Assembly: GCF_000737515.1 (NCBI RefSeq)
Contig: NZ_CP006587.1
Location: forward strand, 2,909,001 to 2,973,000
Length of the DNA: 64,000 bases
Origin: Hymenobacter sp. APR13
GTDB lineage: Bacteria; Bacteroidota; Bacteroidia; Cytophagales; Hymenobacteraceae
Direction of reading: 5' to 3'
Shown here: positions 42,869 to 51,800 of the stretch, one piece after another
Numbering within the stretch: the first letter of the stretch is position 1
Layout: every line of letters starts with the position of its first letter
Notes under the pieces: generated by a model
Database searches by the model: none
The model's input: the letters and a program-made list of their open reading frames with translations, nothing else
What the model was told of the DNA's origin: nothing
Translations under genes and position numbers: made by a program

Positions 42869-44164
42869 ATGCGCTACGGTTCCATTGCCCCCGAGCTGTT
42901 CATCGAAAACCGCCGCCGTTTCCGCGAGCTGCTGCCGCCGGCCTCGCTGGCCATCTTCCACTCCAACGACGTGATGCCGACCAACGCCGACGGCACCATG
43001 GCTTTCCGCCAGAACAACGACCTGTTCTACTTGGCCGGCGTCGATCAGGAGGAAAGCATCCTCGTTATTTTCCCCGATGCGGTGCTGCCGCAGTACCGCG
43101 AAATCCTGTTTCTGAAGGAAACCTCCGAGCACATTCTGGTGTGGGAAGGCTACAAGCTGACCAAGGAGCAGGCCCGCGAACAAACCGGCGTGCGCACCAT
43201 CATGTGGCTCGACTCCTTTAAGAGTGTGCTACCGGCCCTCATGAACGAGGCCGAAAACGTGTACCTCAACTCCAACGAGCACATCCGGGCCACGGTGGAG
43301 GTGCAAACCCGCGACGCCCGCTTCATTAAGGAGTTGCGCGAGGCCTACCCGCTGCACCAGTACCGCCGCGCCGCCCGCCTGCTGCACCAGCTGCGCGCCA
43401 TTAAGAGCCCCGAGGAAATCCGGCTGATGCAAAAGGCCGCCGACATCACCGGCGACGCCTTCCGCCGCCTGCTCGGCTTCGTGAAGCCCGGCGTGATGGA
43501 ATATGAGATTGAAGCTGAAATCTTCCACGAATTTCTACGCCAGGGCTCGCGCGGGCCGGCTTACGGCAGCATCATCGCCTCGGGCGCCAACGCCTGCATC
43601 CTGCATTACGTCTCGAACGACCGGGAATGCAAGGATGGCGACGTCATGCTGCTCGACTTCGGGGCCGAGTACGCCAACTACGCCGCCGACCTCTCGCGCA
43701 GCATCCCCATCAACGGCACCTTCACCAAGCGCCAGCGCGACGTGTACGAAGCCGTGCTGCGGGTAATGAAGTTTGCCACCAGCCGTCTGGTGCCGGGCGG
43801 CAACATTGAAGAGTACCACGCCGCCGTGGGCCAGTTTATGGAGGAGCAGTTGATCGGGCTAGACCTGCTGAACGCCTCCGACGTGAAGAACCAGGACCCC
43901 GGCGCACCGCTCTACAAAAAGTACTTTATGCACGGCACCAGCCACTATCTCGGCCTTGACGTGCACGACGTGGGCTTCAAGTACCGCACCTTCGAGCCGG
44001 GCATGGTCTACACCTGCGAGCCGGGCATCTACATCCGCGAGGAAGGCCTCGGTATCCGCCTCGAAAACGACATTCTCATCACCAAAACCGGCAACGACGA
44101 CCTGATGAAGAATATTCCGCTGGAGTTAGCCGATATCGAGCGCCTGATGGCCGCCGCCCGGTAG
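42869..44164 (+). CDS. pepP: Xaa-Pro aminopeptidase (M24B)
   Basis: A 431-residue protein with an N-terminal creatinase/AMP_N domain (MRYGSIAPELFIENRRRF) and a pita-bread metallopeptidase domain. All five metal ligands are visible: Asp in LLDFGAEY, Asp in AADLSRSIP, His in HGTSHYLGLDVHD, Glu in CEPGIYI and Glu in IRLENDI. It removes N-terminal residues preceding proline with two Mn2+ or similar ions. The start is ATG 42869 because homology begins there; the earlier in-frame start lies inside the divergent GT9 gene. It ends at a strong terminator. Confidence 0.95.
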   Translation: MRYGSIAPELFIENRRRFRELLPPASLAIFHSNDVMPTNADGTMAFRQNNDLFYLAGVDQEESILVIFPDAVLPQYREILFLKETSEHILVWEGYKLTKEQAREQTGVRTIMWLDSFKSVLPALMNEAENVYLNSNEHIRATVEVQTRDARFIKELREAYPLHQYRRAARLLHQLRAIKSPEEIRLMQKAADITGDAFRRLLGFVKPGVMEYEIEAEIFHEFLRQGSRGPAYGSIIASGANACILHYVSNDRECKDGDVMLLDFGAEYANYAADLSRSIPINGTFTKRQRDVYEAVLRVMKFATSRLVPGGNIEEYHAAVGQFMEEQLIGLDLLNASDVKNQDPGAPLYKKYFMHGTSHYLGLDVHDVGFKYRTFEPGMVYTCEPGIYIREEGLGIRLENDILITKTGNDDLMKNIPLELADIERLMAAAR

Positions 44165-44191
44165 AAATCCTGGTGAACTCACTGCTTGCTG

Positions 44192-44226
44192 AAAAGCCGC
44201 CTGCTGAAATCAGGCGGCTTTTTTTT
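44192..44226 (+). terminator. Terminator of pepP
   Basis: The stem AAGCCGCCTG/CAGGCGGCTT with a short loop is followed by eight Ts. Confidence 0.92.
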
Positions 44227-44488
44227 GCACTCAGGCAGGAAGTTGCACTGGCGGGCCGGTAGCCAAGCAGCAGCCGGTGGCCAAAACGGGGAGCGGTGGA
44301 AATCAGGCGGTAACCCGGCCGGGAGGCGTTCTGCTAACCCGGTATTGTGCAGTGCGCGGTACCAGCCAGGGCCGCGCATACAGCAACTTTCCGAGGCGGC
44401 TGTATGTATAGAACTCTATTCCTGAAGGGTGCCGGGCTATATAGCCGGGGCTTTTTCGGGGCGATTCTGTTCACCAAATGCTTTGGCT

Positions 44489-45970
44489 ATGAGAAACTTC
44501 TTAACCCCCTCCCTGGCGTTGGGACTCACGCTGCTGGCAGCGGCTCCCCGGACGCAGGCCCAAACAGCCGACCGCAAAACGGCCATCAGCCTATATGGCA
44601 GCGCCTACCAGTATAAGGGCAATTTCGGCTCTAACTTCTGGAAGTGGTCTGACAACAATTACGGCCCCGGCATCACCTTCAGCCGCTACCTCACCCCCGG
44701 CCTCGACCTGGGCCTGAGCGGTGCCTATGTGGAGCTGAAGAGCACGCCTGAACAAAGCGCCGCCCGCTTCGGCTCCAATTTCAACACCAACGTGGTGAAC
44801 GTGAATCTGGCCTTGAAGCTGAAGTTGAACAACGGCTGGGCGCTGAAAGAGGACGCCGTAATTCAGCCCTACCTGTTGGTGGCACCGGGCTGGGTTTTCA
44901 CCAGCCGCGAAGGAACCTTCAATGGCAATGGTACCAGCACCAATTTGGCCGAAGACAAGAGCTATTTCGACGCCTTTGGGGCAGCCGGTATTAACTTCCG
45001 TCTTTCTGACGCCGTGGGCCTGTTCATCCAGACCGGCCAGCACATTCCGCTGAAGGCCAACATCGATGGTGACCCTATCCGCGACGACAACAGCATTGAT
45101 GACCGCTACCTGCAGCATACCGCGGGCCTGACGGTGGCGCTGGGCAAAGCCAAGGATGAGGACATGGACGGCGTACCCGACCGCAAAGACAAATGCCCCG
45201 CTACCCCGTCGGGCGTAGCGGTGGACGCCAACGGCTGCCCGCTTGATGGCGACGGCGACGGCGTTCCGGATTATCAGGATAAGTGCCCCACCGAGAAAGG
45301 CACCGCCGCCCTTGAAGGCTGCCCCGACCGTGACAACGACGGCGTGCGCGACTCCGAAGACGACTGCCCCGACGAGGCCGGCACGGCCGCGCTGCGTGGT
45401 TGCCCCGATGCTGACGGCGACGGTGTAGCCGACAAAAATGACAAGTGCCCCGGCACGCCCGCCGGCACCCAGGTAGATGCCAACGGCTGCCCACTCGTAC
45501 TTGATTCCGACAACGACGGGGTGAAGGACGATATGGATAAGTGCCCCAACACGCCTGCCGGTGCGCGGGTAGATGCCAATGGCTGCCCCATGACCATTGA
45601 CCCAGCCGTGAAGGCCCTGGAGAAACCCGTCCGCTTCAATACTAATAGCACGGTTATCACCACGTCGTCGTACCCCACGCTGAACAAGATGGTGCAGGCC
45701 CTCAAAGACCACCCCGAGTACAGCCTGCGCGTTATCGGCCACGCCGATAGCCGTGGTACCGACGAGTACAACCAGGGCCTGTCGGAGCGTCGTGCCAACT
45801 CGGTGAAGCGCTACTTCACCGGCAAGCAGCTCGATCCGGCCCGCATCGTGACGGAAGGCCGCGGCGAAAGCCAGCCAGCCGCGCCAAACACGTCGTCGAA
45901 AAATATGAGCCAGAACCGTCGCGTAGAATTCAATTTTGAGTTCTTCGTGCCCGGCGCACCGCAGCCATAA
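44489..45970 (+). CDS. OmpA-family outer membrane protein with TSP3 repeats, copy 1
   Basis: A 493-residue protein. A signal peptide (MRNFLTPSLALGLTLLAAAP...QAQ) is followed by an eight-strand-type beta-barrel (about 25-225), then five thrombospondin type 3 calcium-binding repeats (DxDxDGVxD...CP; about 225-370) and a C-terminal OmpA peptidoglycan-binding domain (VIGHADSRGTDEYNQGLSE, QNRRVEFNFEF). It resembles OprF-like major outer membrane proteins. The start is ATG 44489 at the signal peptide; an in-frame ATG at 44429 lies in the leader. The next gene is a close paralogue in tandem. Confidence 0.9.
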   Translation: MRNFLTPSLALGLTLLAAAPRTQAQTADRKTAISLYGSAYQYKGNFGSNFWKWSDNNYGPGITFSRYLTPGLDLGLSGAYVELKSTPEQSAARFGSNFNTNVVNVNLALKLKLNNGWALKEDAVIQPYLLVAPGWVFTSREGTFNGNGTSTNLAEDKSYFDAFGAAGINFRLSDAVGLFIQTGQHIPLKANIDGDPIRDDNSIDDRYLQHTAGLTVALGKAKDEDMDGVPDRKDKCPATPSGVAVDANGCPLDGDGDGVPDYQDKCPTEKGTAALEGCPDRDNDGVRDSEDDCPDEAGTAALRGCPDADGDGVADKNDKCPGTPAGTQVDANGCPLVLDSDNDGVKDDMDKCPNTPAGARVDANGCPMTIDPAVKALEKPVRFNTNSTVITTSSYPTLNKMVQALKDHPEYSLRVIGHADSRGTDEYNQGLSERRANSVKRYFTGKQLDPARIVTEGRGESQPAAPNTSSKNMSQNRRVEFNFEFFVPGAPQP

Positions 45971-45993
45971 GCGTTGCGTGCTACAGCCAGCCA

Positions 45994-46024
45994 AAGCGGC
46001 GGACCCTCTGGGTTCGCCGCTTTT
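45994..46024 (+). terminator. Terminator of TSP3-OmpA copy 1
   Basis: The stem AGCGGCG-AaCCC (minus) against GGGTtCGCCGCT is followed by a T-rich run, 23 bp after the stop codon. Confidence 0.7.
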
Positions 46025-46243
46025 CTGTTTTTGCGGCCTGCTATCAAGTCATGCAGCAATGCATAATAGACAAAGTATATATCAATAAAAGTCTGTCTAA
46101 CAGCGGGTAAAATGGTTGGCTGCGAAATAGAATCTTGATTAAGCACAACCTTGGGGCAATGGTGAAAGTATAGGACGGTAAATTGCGGGCAACTAATAGG
46201 GCAATGCTCTATTGTCCTGTATTTCCACCACATTTTTCTCACC

Positions 46244-47830
46244 ATGAAAAAACTCCTTACCACCAGCGCCGCGCTGGGTTTGTCGCTGTTGGCGGCGGCA
46301 CCTAGCGTGTTTGCTCAAACCGCAGACCAGCGAACGGCTATCAGTCTGTCGGCCAACACGCTTCAGTATAAAGGCAACTTTGGCTCGCAGTACTGGAACA
46401 ATGAAGACAACTGGAAGCTGGGCGGCGGCATTTCTTTCAGCCGCTACCTCACTTCCGGCGTCGACCTGGGCCTGCACCTTAACTATGGTAAGGTAAACTA
46501 CGATGCCGTACAGGGCGCGCCGCAGTTCGGCAGCTTCTTCGAGGCCAACATCGTGAATGCCAACCTGGGCCTCAAGCTGAAGCTCAACAACGGCTGGGCG
46601 CTGAAGGAAACGGCGTTCATCCAGCCCTACCTGCTGATTGCTCCTGGTGCAGCGTTCATTAGCTCCGACGGCGTTATCAACCGCAACGGCACCACCCGCG
46701 CCTTCGACGGCAGCGACACGTATTTTGACGTGCACGGCGCCGCCGGTATCACGTTCCGCGTGAGCGAGTCGGTGGGCCTGTTTGTGCAGACCGGCCAGCA
46801 TTTTCCGCTGAGCGCCAACATCGACATGGACCCAGTCCGCGACGATAACAGCTTCGACGACCGGTATCTGCAGCACTCCGCCGGCCTCACCATTGCCCTC
46901 GGCAAAAAGGCTGACGAAGACAACGATGGCGTTTCCGACCGCAAAGACAAGTGCCCCGGCACGCCAGCCGGCGTGGCAGTAGACGTCAACGGTTGCCCGC
47001 TTGACGGCGACGGCGACGGCGTTCCGGATTACCAGGACAAGTGCCCCACCGAAAAAGGCCTGGCGGCCCTCGAAGGCTGCCCCGACCGTGACGGTGACGG
47101 CGTGCGCGACTCGGAAGACAAGTGCCCCGATACCCCCGGCAAAGCCGAGCTGCAGGGCTGCCCCGACGCTGACGGCGACGGTGTAACTGATGCCAGCGAT
47201 AAGTGCCCCAACACGCCAGCCGGCGTAGCAGTAGATGCTACCGGTTGCCCACTCGATAAAGACGGCGACGGTGTTCCAGATTACCAGGACCGCTGCCCGA
47301 ACCGCCCCGGTCCGGCCTCCAACAAAGGCTGCCCAGAAATGAAGGTAGAAGAGAAGAAGAAGCTGCAGGAAGCCACGAAGTTCATCCAGTTTGACTTCGA
47401 TAAGGCTACGCTGAAGCCTATTTCTTTCCCAACGCTCAACGGTCTGGTGCAGATCCTCAACGACTACCCAGACTATAGCCTCGGTATCTCGGCCCACGCC
47501 GACAACAAAGGCGACGACGCTTACAACCTGCGTCTGTCGGATGAGCGTGCTGCTTCGGCCCGCACGTACATGCTGAGCAAAGGCATTGCTGCTGACCGTA
47601 TCGTGTCGCATGGCTACGGCGAAACCAAGCCGATTGCCGACAACGCTACCGAAGCCGGCCGTGCCATCAACCGCCGCGTAGAGTTCGACGTGTACCTGCC
47701 CGGTGACCCGAACCCAGCTGAAACCAAGTACGGTGTAGCTCCGGAAATTCCGGCCGCCGCTCCGAAAGCAGCTCCCAAGGCTCCGGTGAAAAAGGCTCCG
47801 GCCCGTAAGCCAGCGCCGCGCCGCAAGTAA
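46244..47830 (+). CDS. OmpA-family outer membrane protein with TSP3 repeats, copy 2
   Basis: A 528-residue paralogue of the preceding protein with the same order: signal peptide (MKKLLTTSAALGLSLLAAAPSVFAQ), beta-barrel, five TSP3 repeats, and an OmpA domain (GISAHADNKGDDAYNLRLSD, INRRVEFDVYL). It differs by a Lys/Pro/Ala-rich basic tail (about 500-528; KKAPARKPAPRRK) that may contact nucleic acid, LPS or wall polymers. Both copies have their own terminator and separate leader, so they can be expressed independently. It is likely an abundant structural outer membrane protein. Confidence 0.92.
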   Translation: MKKLLTTSAALGLSLLAAAPSVFAQTADQRTAISLSANTLQYKGNFGSQYWNNEDNWKLGGGISFSRYLTSGVDLGLHLNYGKVNYDAVQGAPQFGSFFEANIVNANLGLKLKLNNGWALKETAFIQPYLLIAPGAAFISSDGVINRNGTTRAFDGSDTYFDVHGAAGITFRVSESVGLFVQTGQHFPLSANIDMDPVRDDNSFDDRYLQHSAGLTIALGKKADEDNDGVSDRKDKCPGTPAGVAVDVNGCPLDGDGDGVPDYQDKCPTEKGLAALEGCPDRDGDGVRDSEDKCPDTPGKAELQGCPDADGDGVTDASDKCPNTPAGVAVDATGCPLDKDGDGVPDYQDRCPNRPGPASNKGCPEMKVEEKKKLQEATKFIQFDFDKATLKPISFPTLNGLVQILNDYPDYSLGISAHADNKGDDAYNLRLSDERAASARTYMLSKGIAADRIVSHGYGETKPIADNATEAGRAINRRVEFDVYLPGDPNPAETKYGVAPEIPAAAPKAAPKAPVKKAPARKPAPRRK

Positions 47831-47859
47831 TCGGCCGGCTCATACCCCAACCAACTGCC

Positions 47860-47896
47860 AAAAGCGGCCAGCTCCCTGAGCTGGCCGCTTTTTTTG
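47860..47896 (+). terminator. Terminator of TSP3-OmpA copy 2
   Basis: The stem AAAGCGGCCAGCT/AGCTGGCCGCTTT is followed by a T-run. Confidence 0.92.
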
Positions 47897-48294
47897 TGCG
47901 TATCCGTAACCAACCTCCGGCCGCAGGCAGGGCGAGTTGATTGCCAATGGAGCTGATTTGCGTTGGCACTATCTGGTGCACCAATCTGAAAGACGCTGTA
48001 AATAGTAAATAACCTCAGCTGCGGAGAGGCCGCGTATCGGCGGCAGGTGTCACTGCCTGCCGAAGACCTGCAAGCCACGCAGCGGCGACACATTCGCCTA
48101 CAAACCTGGCGCCGCTACGCGGCTTGTTTTGGGTGTTATCCAAGCTGCTCCATGCCTAAGCCGTTACGCGGCTCCTCTGCGGCTTCGGTTAGCCAGGAGA
48201 TTCCCTTGCTGGCGGGAGTCGGTATAGTGACTCGGGAACCTGCACCGCCGCAAATGCCGCAGACTGAAGAGGCGGTTGGCGCCTGCGCAAAGCC

Positions 48295-48328
48295 AAAAAA
48301 AAGGCTGCCTCGTGAGAAGCAGCCTTTT
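48295..48328 (-). terminator. Terminator of the DUF4252 gene
   Basis: The stem AAGGCTGCTTCTC/GAGGCAGCCTT is followed on the minus strand by eight Ts, 23 bp past the stop codon. Confidence 0.88.
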
Positions 48329-48350
48329 CAGGAATACGGGCAGTCAGATC

Positions 48351-48896
48351 TTACTTGCTCATGTCGGCCACGTTAGGCAGAATCTTGAGCAGCTGGTCGA
48401 GTTGCTCACGTGTGAAGTTGCCGCCGATGGACATCAGCAGAAACGAGTCGGGCGCGCCTGAAACGCTGCTGGTGGTAACCAGTTCCGTCACCCGGTCGCC
48501 TTGCATGCGGGTGGCGTAGCGCATGTTGCCGCCAGTGGTGGTGAGGGGCGTATACCGCTCGTTGGCCAGCAGGCCGTTCACTTCCTGCACCAGCCCATCG
48601 GCTACCAGTTTCTGTGCGCTGTTGCTGGTGGGGGCGAAGGTGAGCACCTTAAAGCTGCGTACCGACGAAAGCGCCTGCGTCAGGTCGGAGCCGCCGCCAA
48701 GGCTGCCCAAGCGGCCCAGCAGCAGCCGAGTAGTGAGGCCCGCCGACCAGTCGGTGGCCTTGAAGCCGGAGCGGTTTTCGTACTTGTTGAAGAATTCGGC
48801 TACCGTGCGGGCCGGACGCTCGGGCCCGGCGGCGCGGCAGCCTGCCAGCATCAGTAAGGCCACCAGCGGCAGCCACAGAAATGCGCGTTTGTTCAT
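48351..48896 (-). CDS. DUF4252 domain lipoprotein
   Basis: A 181-residue lipoprotein: signal MNKRAFLWLPLVALLMLAGC with the lipobox Cys at residue 20, then the DUF4252 pattern (TVAEFFNKYENRSGFKATDW; SSVRSFKVLTFAP; FLLMSIGGNFTREQLDQLLK). DUF4252 proteins are found in Bacteroidota, often beside ECF sigma/anti-sigma genes; none is present here. Their function is unknown. The start is ATG 48894-48896 where the signal begins. The monocistronic layout has a clear terminator. Confidence 0.87.
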   Translation of the reverse strand: MNKRAFLWLPLVALLMLAGCRAAGPERPARTVAEFFNKYENRSGFKATDWSAGLTTRLLLGRLGSLGGGSDLTQALSSVRSFKVLTFAPTSNSAQKLVADGLVQEVNGLLANERYTPLTTTGGNMRYATRMQGDRVTELVTTSSVSGAPDSFLLMSIGGNFTREQLDQLLKILPNVADMSK

Positions 48897-49136
48897 AAAA
48901 AAGGAGAGAAAGTGAGAGAAAGATGAACGCAAGATGCAGGTTTCAACTGAGCCGCTGCCAACCGATTCGCCAGCGGAAAGCAAGCATTTTCACAATCAGT
49001 AGCTTACGGGTCAACTACCCTGCCAGCGTACCTGCTGCGTCTTAAACGACGATTCCAGCCCTACGGCTGGACCTTTCTCCACTATTATCTTCTATCGCCG
49101 ATGCAATATGGCTATCCGGCATTCTTGGCCCAGCGC

Positions 49137-50708
49137 TTACTCGAAGCTGATGGTATTCAGAAAGAATACGTCCCGGTCGGGGCCGCGCTCGGCGCGTACG
49201 TGCTGGAAGCCGTAGGCCAGCAGCCGGTTGCCGTACCAGGTTACTAGGCCTTCCTGTGTGGTATTGGTGGCCTTTTCGCGGGCAGAAGGCAGGGCCGAGG
49301 TAGTCAGGTTGACGCTCAGGTCGTTGGGGGAAGGCGAGGCCCGGTCAATCACCTTATAGTACAGCTTGTCGTTCTGCAGGTAGGAGGCGGCCAGGCGGCC
49401 ATCGGGGAGCTGACGCAGGCGTACGGTTTCGGTGAGCGTGCGCAGCTCCACATTTTTCATCACCAGCGTATTATCCCAGAGCAAATTGCCGCGCTTATCA
49501 AAGCCGCAAATCAGGGCGTGCGTGATGCGGTAGCCGTCGAAGTTGCGGTTGCCGTTGGCCCAACTGGCCCGGTCGTAGGCCGAGTAGTAGGGGTTGTACA
49601 CCAGGCTCGGGCCGTAGGAGTTGTAGCGGTAATGCGGGAAATACACTTCGGCCACCATCACGTAGCCATCCTCGAATGGCACCAGGTCGTGCATGAGGGT
49701 GCGGTATCGCAGGCGCAGCACCCGGTCGGCGGCGCGCATTTTTTCGCTTTTCTGCCGCAGCCGGCTGGCCCGGTTGGGGCTCATGAAGTCGAAGAAGTGC
49801 TTGAGGTTGGCAAAGTCATAGAACCGCAGTGAGCGGCGCGAGCCCGACGGCGTGACGCCTGCCGTAAGGTCGGCCGCGAACAGGCCCTGCGAGTAGCGCG
49901 GGTCGCGCAGGGTGTAGGTGCCGGCTAGCAGGCGGCCCTCAGCCGAGTCGGTGGCCGGGCTGATTTGGGCCGAAATCAGGCCCCGCTCGCTCTCGGCCTG
50001 CACAAACTCCGAGGTAAGTAGCGTGCCGCCCGCCGACAGGTGCTTGAGCTGCAGCCGGTTTTTGAAGCCGTTACTCTGGCTAAGCACAAACTCGGCCCGC
50101 TGCGCCGCCGAATCAGCCAGAAACGACAGCTGGGCCGGCAGCGGCTCGTACACCGAGGGCAGAAACTGGTGCTTGCCCGTGGCCAGGTCCAGCAGCAGAA
50201 TGGTGAGGTGATTATCCACCAGTACCGTCACGAAGAGGTTGCCGGCCAATGCTTTCAGGTCGTAGACGTCGCGCGTGAGCTTGGTGTCGAACTGCACGGT
50301 GCGCACTTGGCCGGTGCTGCCATCCACGGCCGCCACCATCAGGCGGTGCTCCACATAACCCGACTGAAACAGCGCGTAGGCCATAGCGCCTTCGGCACAG
50401 AACCGCTGAAACTGAAACTCGCCTGCCAGATCCACCTTGCTGTTCCAGCCGGGCTGCAGGCGGTGGTCGTACTTCTGGAGCGTGTAGGTGTCGTTGCGGA
50501 TGCCGGGCTCGTCCTGCTTTACCAGCAGCAGCACACTGCTGTCCTGCAGCATGGGCTGCACTTCCACCTCGGCAGAATATTCCTGCAAATCCAGCTCCAG
50601 GCGGCCGTTTTGGGCGGGTGTGTAGGGCGCCGGCGGAGCCGGCTGCGCCCCGGCGGAGCCGGCCGCAACCAACCAGATACTGAGCAGAAACGGGAAGAGG
50701 TGCTTCAT
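49137..50708 (-). CDS. Large secreted protein of unknown function
   Basis: A 523-residue exported protein with a signal peptide (MKHLFPFLLSIWLVAAGSAGAQ). The mature part is beta-rich with repeated WD/beta-propeller-like strands (SSVLLLVKQDE, LFVTVLVDNHLTILLLDLATGK, FDKRGNLLWDNTLVMKN, GLVTWYGNRLLAYGFQHV). It recalls uncharacterised Bacteroidota proteins that may form propellers. No catalytic motif, lipobox or T9SS tail is visible. It lies alone between the DUF4252 and EVE genes on the same strand. Function is unknown. Confidence 0.75.
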   Translation of the reverse strand: MKHLFPFLLSIWLVAAGSAGAQPAPPAPYTPAQNGRLELDLQEYSAEVEVQPMLQDSSVLLLVKQDEPGIRNDTYTLQKYDHRLQPGWNSKVDLAGEFQFQRFCAEGAMAYALFQSGYVEHRLMVAAVDGSTGQVRTVQFDTKLTRDVYDLKALAGNLFVTVLVDNHLTILLLDLATGKHQFLPSVYEPLPAQLSFLADSAAQRAEFVLSQSNGFKNRLQLKHLSAGGTLLTSEFVQAESERGLISAQISPATDSAEGRLLAGTYTLRDPRYSQGLFAADLTAGVTPSGSRRSLRFYDFANLKHFFDFMSPNRASRLRQKSEKMRAADRVLRLRYRTLMHDLVPFEDGYVMVAEVYFPHYRYNSYGPSLVYNPYYSAYDRASWANGNRNFDGYRITHALICGFDKRGNLLWDNTLVMKNVELRTLTETVRLRQLPDGRLAASYLQNDKLYYKVIDRASPSPNDLSVNLTTSALPSAREKATNTTQEGLVTWYGNRLLAYGFQHVRAERGPDRDVFFLNTISFE

Positions 50709-50811
50709 GGCCGGGGCTGGCTGCCTGAGCGGAGCCGGAGAGTAGGGAAGATACGCGACAGACGCCGCAAAGTCATGCCCGACCCCGCAAAAATGCGGCC
50801 GGACCCCGGTA

Positions 50812-51219
50812 TCAGGCCCCCAGCTCCAGAATCGTGTCGAATTCGGCGGCCTTGAGCGGCATCACCGACAGGCGCGACTGGCGCAGCAGCCCGATCTGGC
50901 TGAGGCGCTCCTCCTGCTTGATGCGGGCCAACGACACCGGGCGGGCCAGCGGCTGCTGCGGCTGCAGGTGCACGGCCACCCAGGGGCTGCCGGCTTCGGC
51001 GGTGGCGTCGGGGGCGGCGGCGGCGGTTACCTGGGCTACGCCTACCACCTGCTTGTCGCTCACGCTGTGGTAGTAGAGCACCAGGTCGCCGGGCTGCATC
51101 TGCTGCAGGAAGTTGCGGGCCTGGTAGTTGCGCACGCCGGTCCAGTCGGTGCCGCCGTCGCGCACAAACGTGTCCCAGGAGTAGGCTTCGGGTTCCGATT
51201 TTACGAGCCAGTAGTTCAA
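50812..51219 (-). CDS. EVE domain protein (TTG start)
   Basis: A 135-residue EVE (PUA-like) protein: NYWLVKSEPEAYSWD at the N-terminus, TDWTGVRNYQARNFLQQM, GDLVLYYHS and the C-terminal LKAAEFDTILELG. EVE domains bind modified bases in RNA or DNA, and in bacteria stand-alone forms are suspected to act in modified-base restriction or RNA metabolism. The start is most likely TTG at 51217-51219, giving the family length; the upstream ATG at 51291 would translate the terminator hairpin of the preceding gene. A second modified-base reader candidate, the SRA protein at 39603, is in this window. Confidence 0.82.
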   Translation of the reverse strand: MNYWLVKSEPEAYSWDTFVRDGGTDWTGVRNYQARNFLQQMQPGDLVLYYHSVSDKQVVGVAQVTAAAAPDATAEAGSPWVAVHLQPQQPLARPVSLARIKQEERLSQIGLLRQSRLSVMPLKAAEFDTILELGA

Positions 51220-51232
51220 ATTGCAGGAAAAG

Positions 51233-51299
51233 AAAAAAGGTGAGGTTGCTGTTTCGGGCCGCAAGTTGGGCAGCCGCAACAGGAATCTCACCTTTTTTT
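51233..51299 (-). terminator. Long terminator hairpin before the EVE gene
   Basis: The arms AAAAAAAGGTGAG (51287-51299, read on the minus strand) and CTCACCTTTTTT pair across a further partly paired GTTGCTG/CAACAGG segment. It ends the upstream lipoprotein gene (stop at 51336) and lies directly ahead of the EVE start. Confidence 0.8.
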
Positions 51300-51335
51300 A
51301 TCCGGTTGTTTTGCCGGGTCCGGTAGCCAGCGCAG

Positions 51336-51728
51336 CTAGTTTTCCCGGGCGCGCAGCGTTTCGGCGTCCAGCAGCTCCAGCGTGAGCAGGAAGGCCGGCT
51401 GGCCGTTGCGGAGGCTGATGCGGTACTTGCCCGGGCCTTCGGATTTCCAGGTGCCGGGCACGTCCAGCGCGGCATCGTCGGGGCCCTGGGTGTGGCGCAC
51501 AAACGAGCCGTCGGTTTCCAGGCGGAAGCCGTCGATGCCCATGCCGCCCTTCGGCTCGAAGGTGCCCGCAAGCTTGTAGGTCAGCAAACCTTTTTCTTCG
51601 GGCAGGTGGGCATAAAACCAGTCTTTGCCGGCAATACCGGCCGGCACCCCGGCATCGGCGCGGTCCTGGCAGCCGCCCAGAACCAGCAGCAGCAGCAAAA
51701 CGAGTGGGGCAAACAACAAACGGCGCAT
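51336..51728 (-). CDS. Lipocalin-like small lipoprotein, copy 1
   Basis: A 130-residue lipoprotein: signal MRRLLFAPLVLLLLLVLGGC with the lipobox Cys at residue 20, then a compact beta-rich domain (GLLTYKLAGTFEPKGGMGIDGFRLETDGSFVRH split by a turn, VPGTWKSEGPGKYRISL, LTLELLDAETLRARE). The ending LELLDAETLRAR is like the lipocalin-like/DUF5004-type strand set: a GTWK motif and a final logic strand. Binding partner is unknown. Copy 2 (51801-52196) shares this layout. Confidence 0.75.
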   Translation of the reverse strand: MRRLLFAPLVLLLLLVLGGCQDRADAGVPAGIAGKDWFYAHLPEEKGLLTYKLAGTFEPKGGMGIDGFRLETDGSFVRHTQGPDDAALDVPGTWKSEGPGKYRISLRNGQPAFLLTLELLDAETLRAREN

Positions 51729-51800
51729 AGGGAGAGAAAGTAAGTGGAAGGGAGAGATACGGAACGCAGTGGGGCAGGGGGCCAGAATCGTGCCGGAGGG

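Larger units (their letters stand above)
47831..48350. other. 520-bp gap with two terminators and short hairpins
   Basis: The ends are terminators for the flanking genes. Between them lie small GC-rich palindromes such as GCCGCTACGCGGC and GCCGTTACGCGGC (about 48110-48175) and CGGCAGG...CCTGCCG near 48040. An open frame 48047-48376 overlaps the next gene's end and looks non-coding. I see no gene. Confidence 0.5.

Noticed and set aside
48047-48376. 109-codon plus-strand frame in the 520-bp gap
   Set aside because: It runs across a terminator and the 3' end of the DUF4252 gene, with Arg/Ser/Pro-rich composition and no motif.
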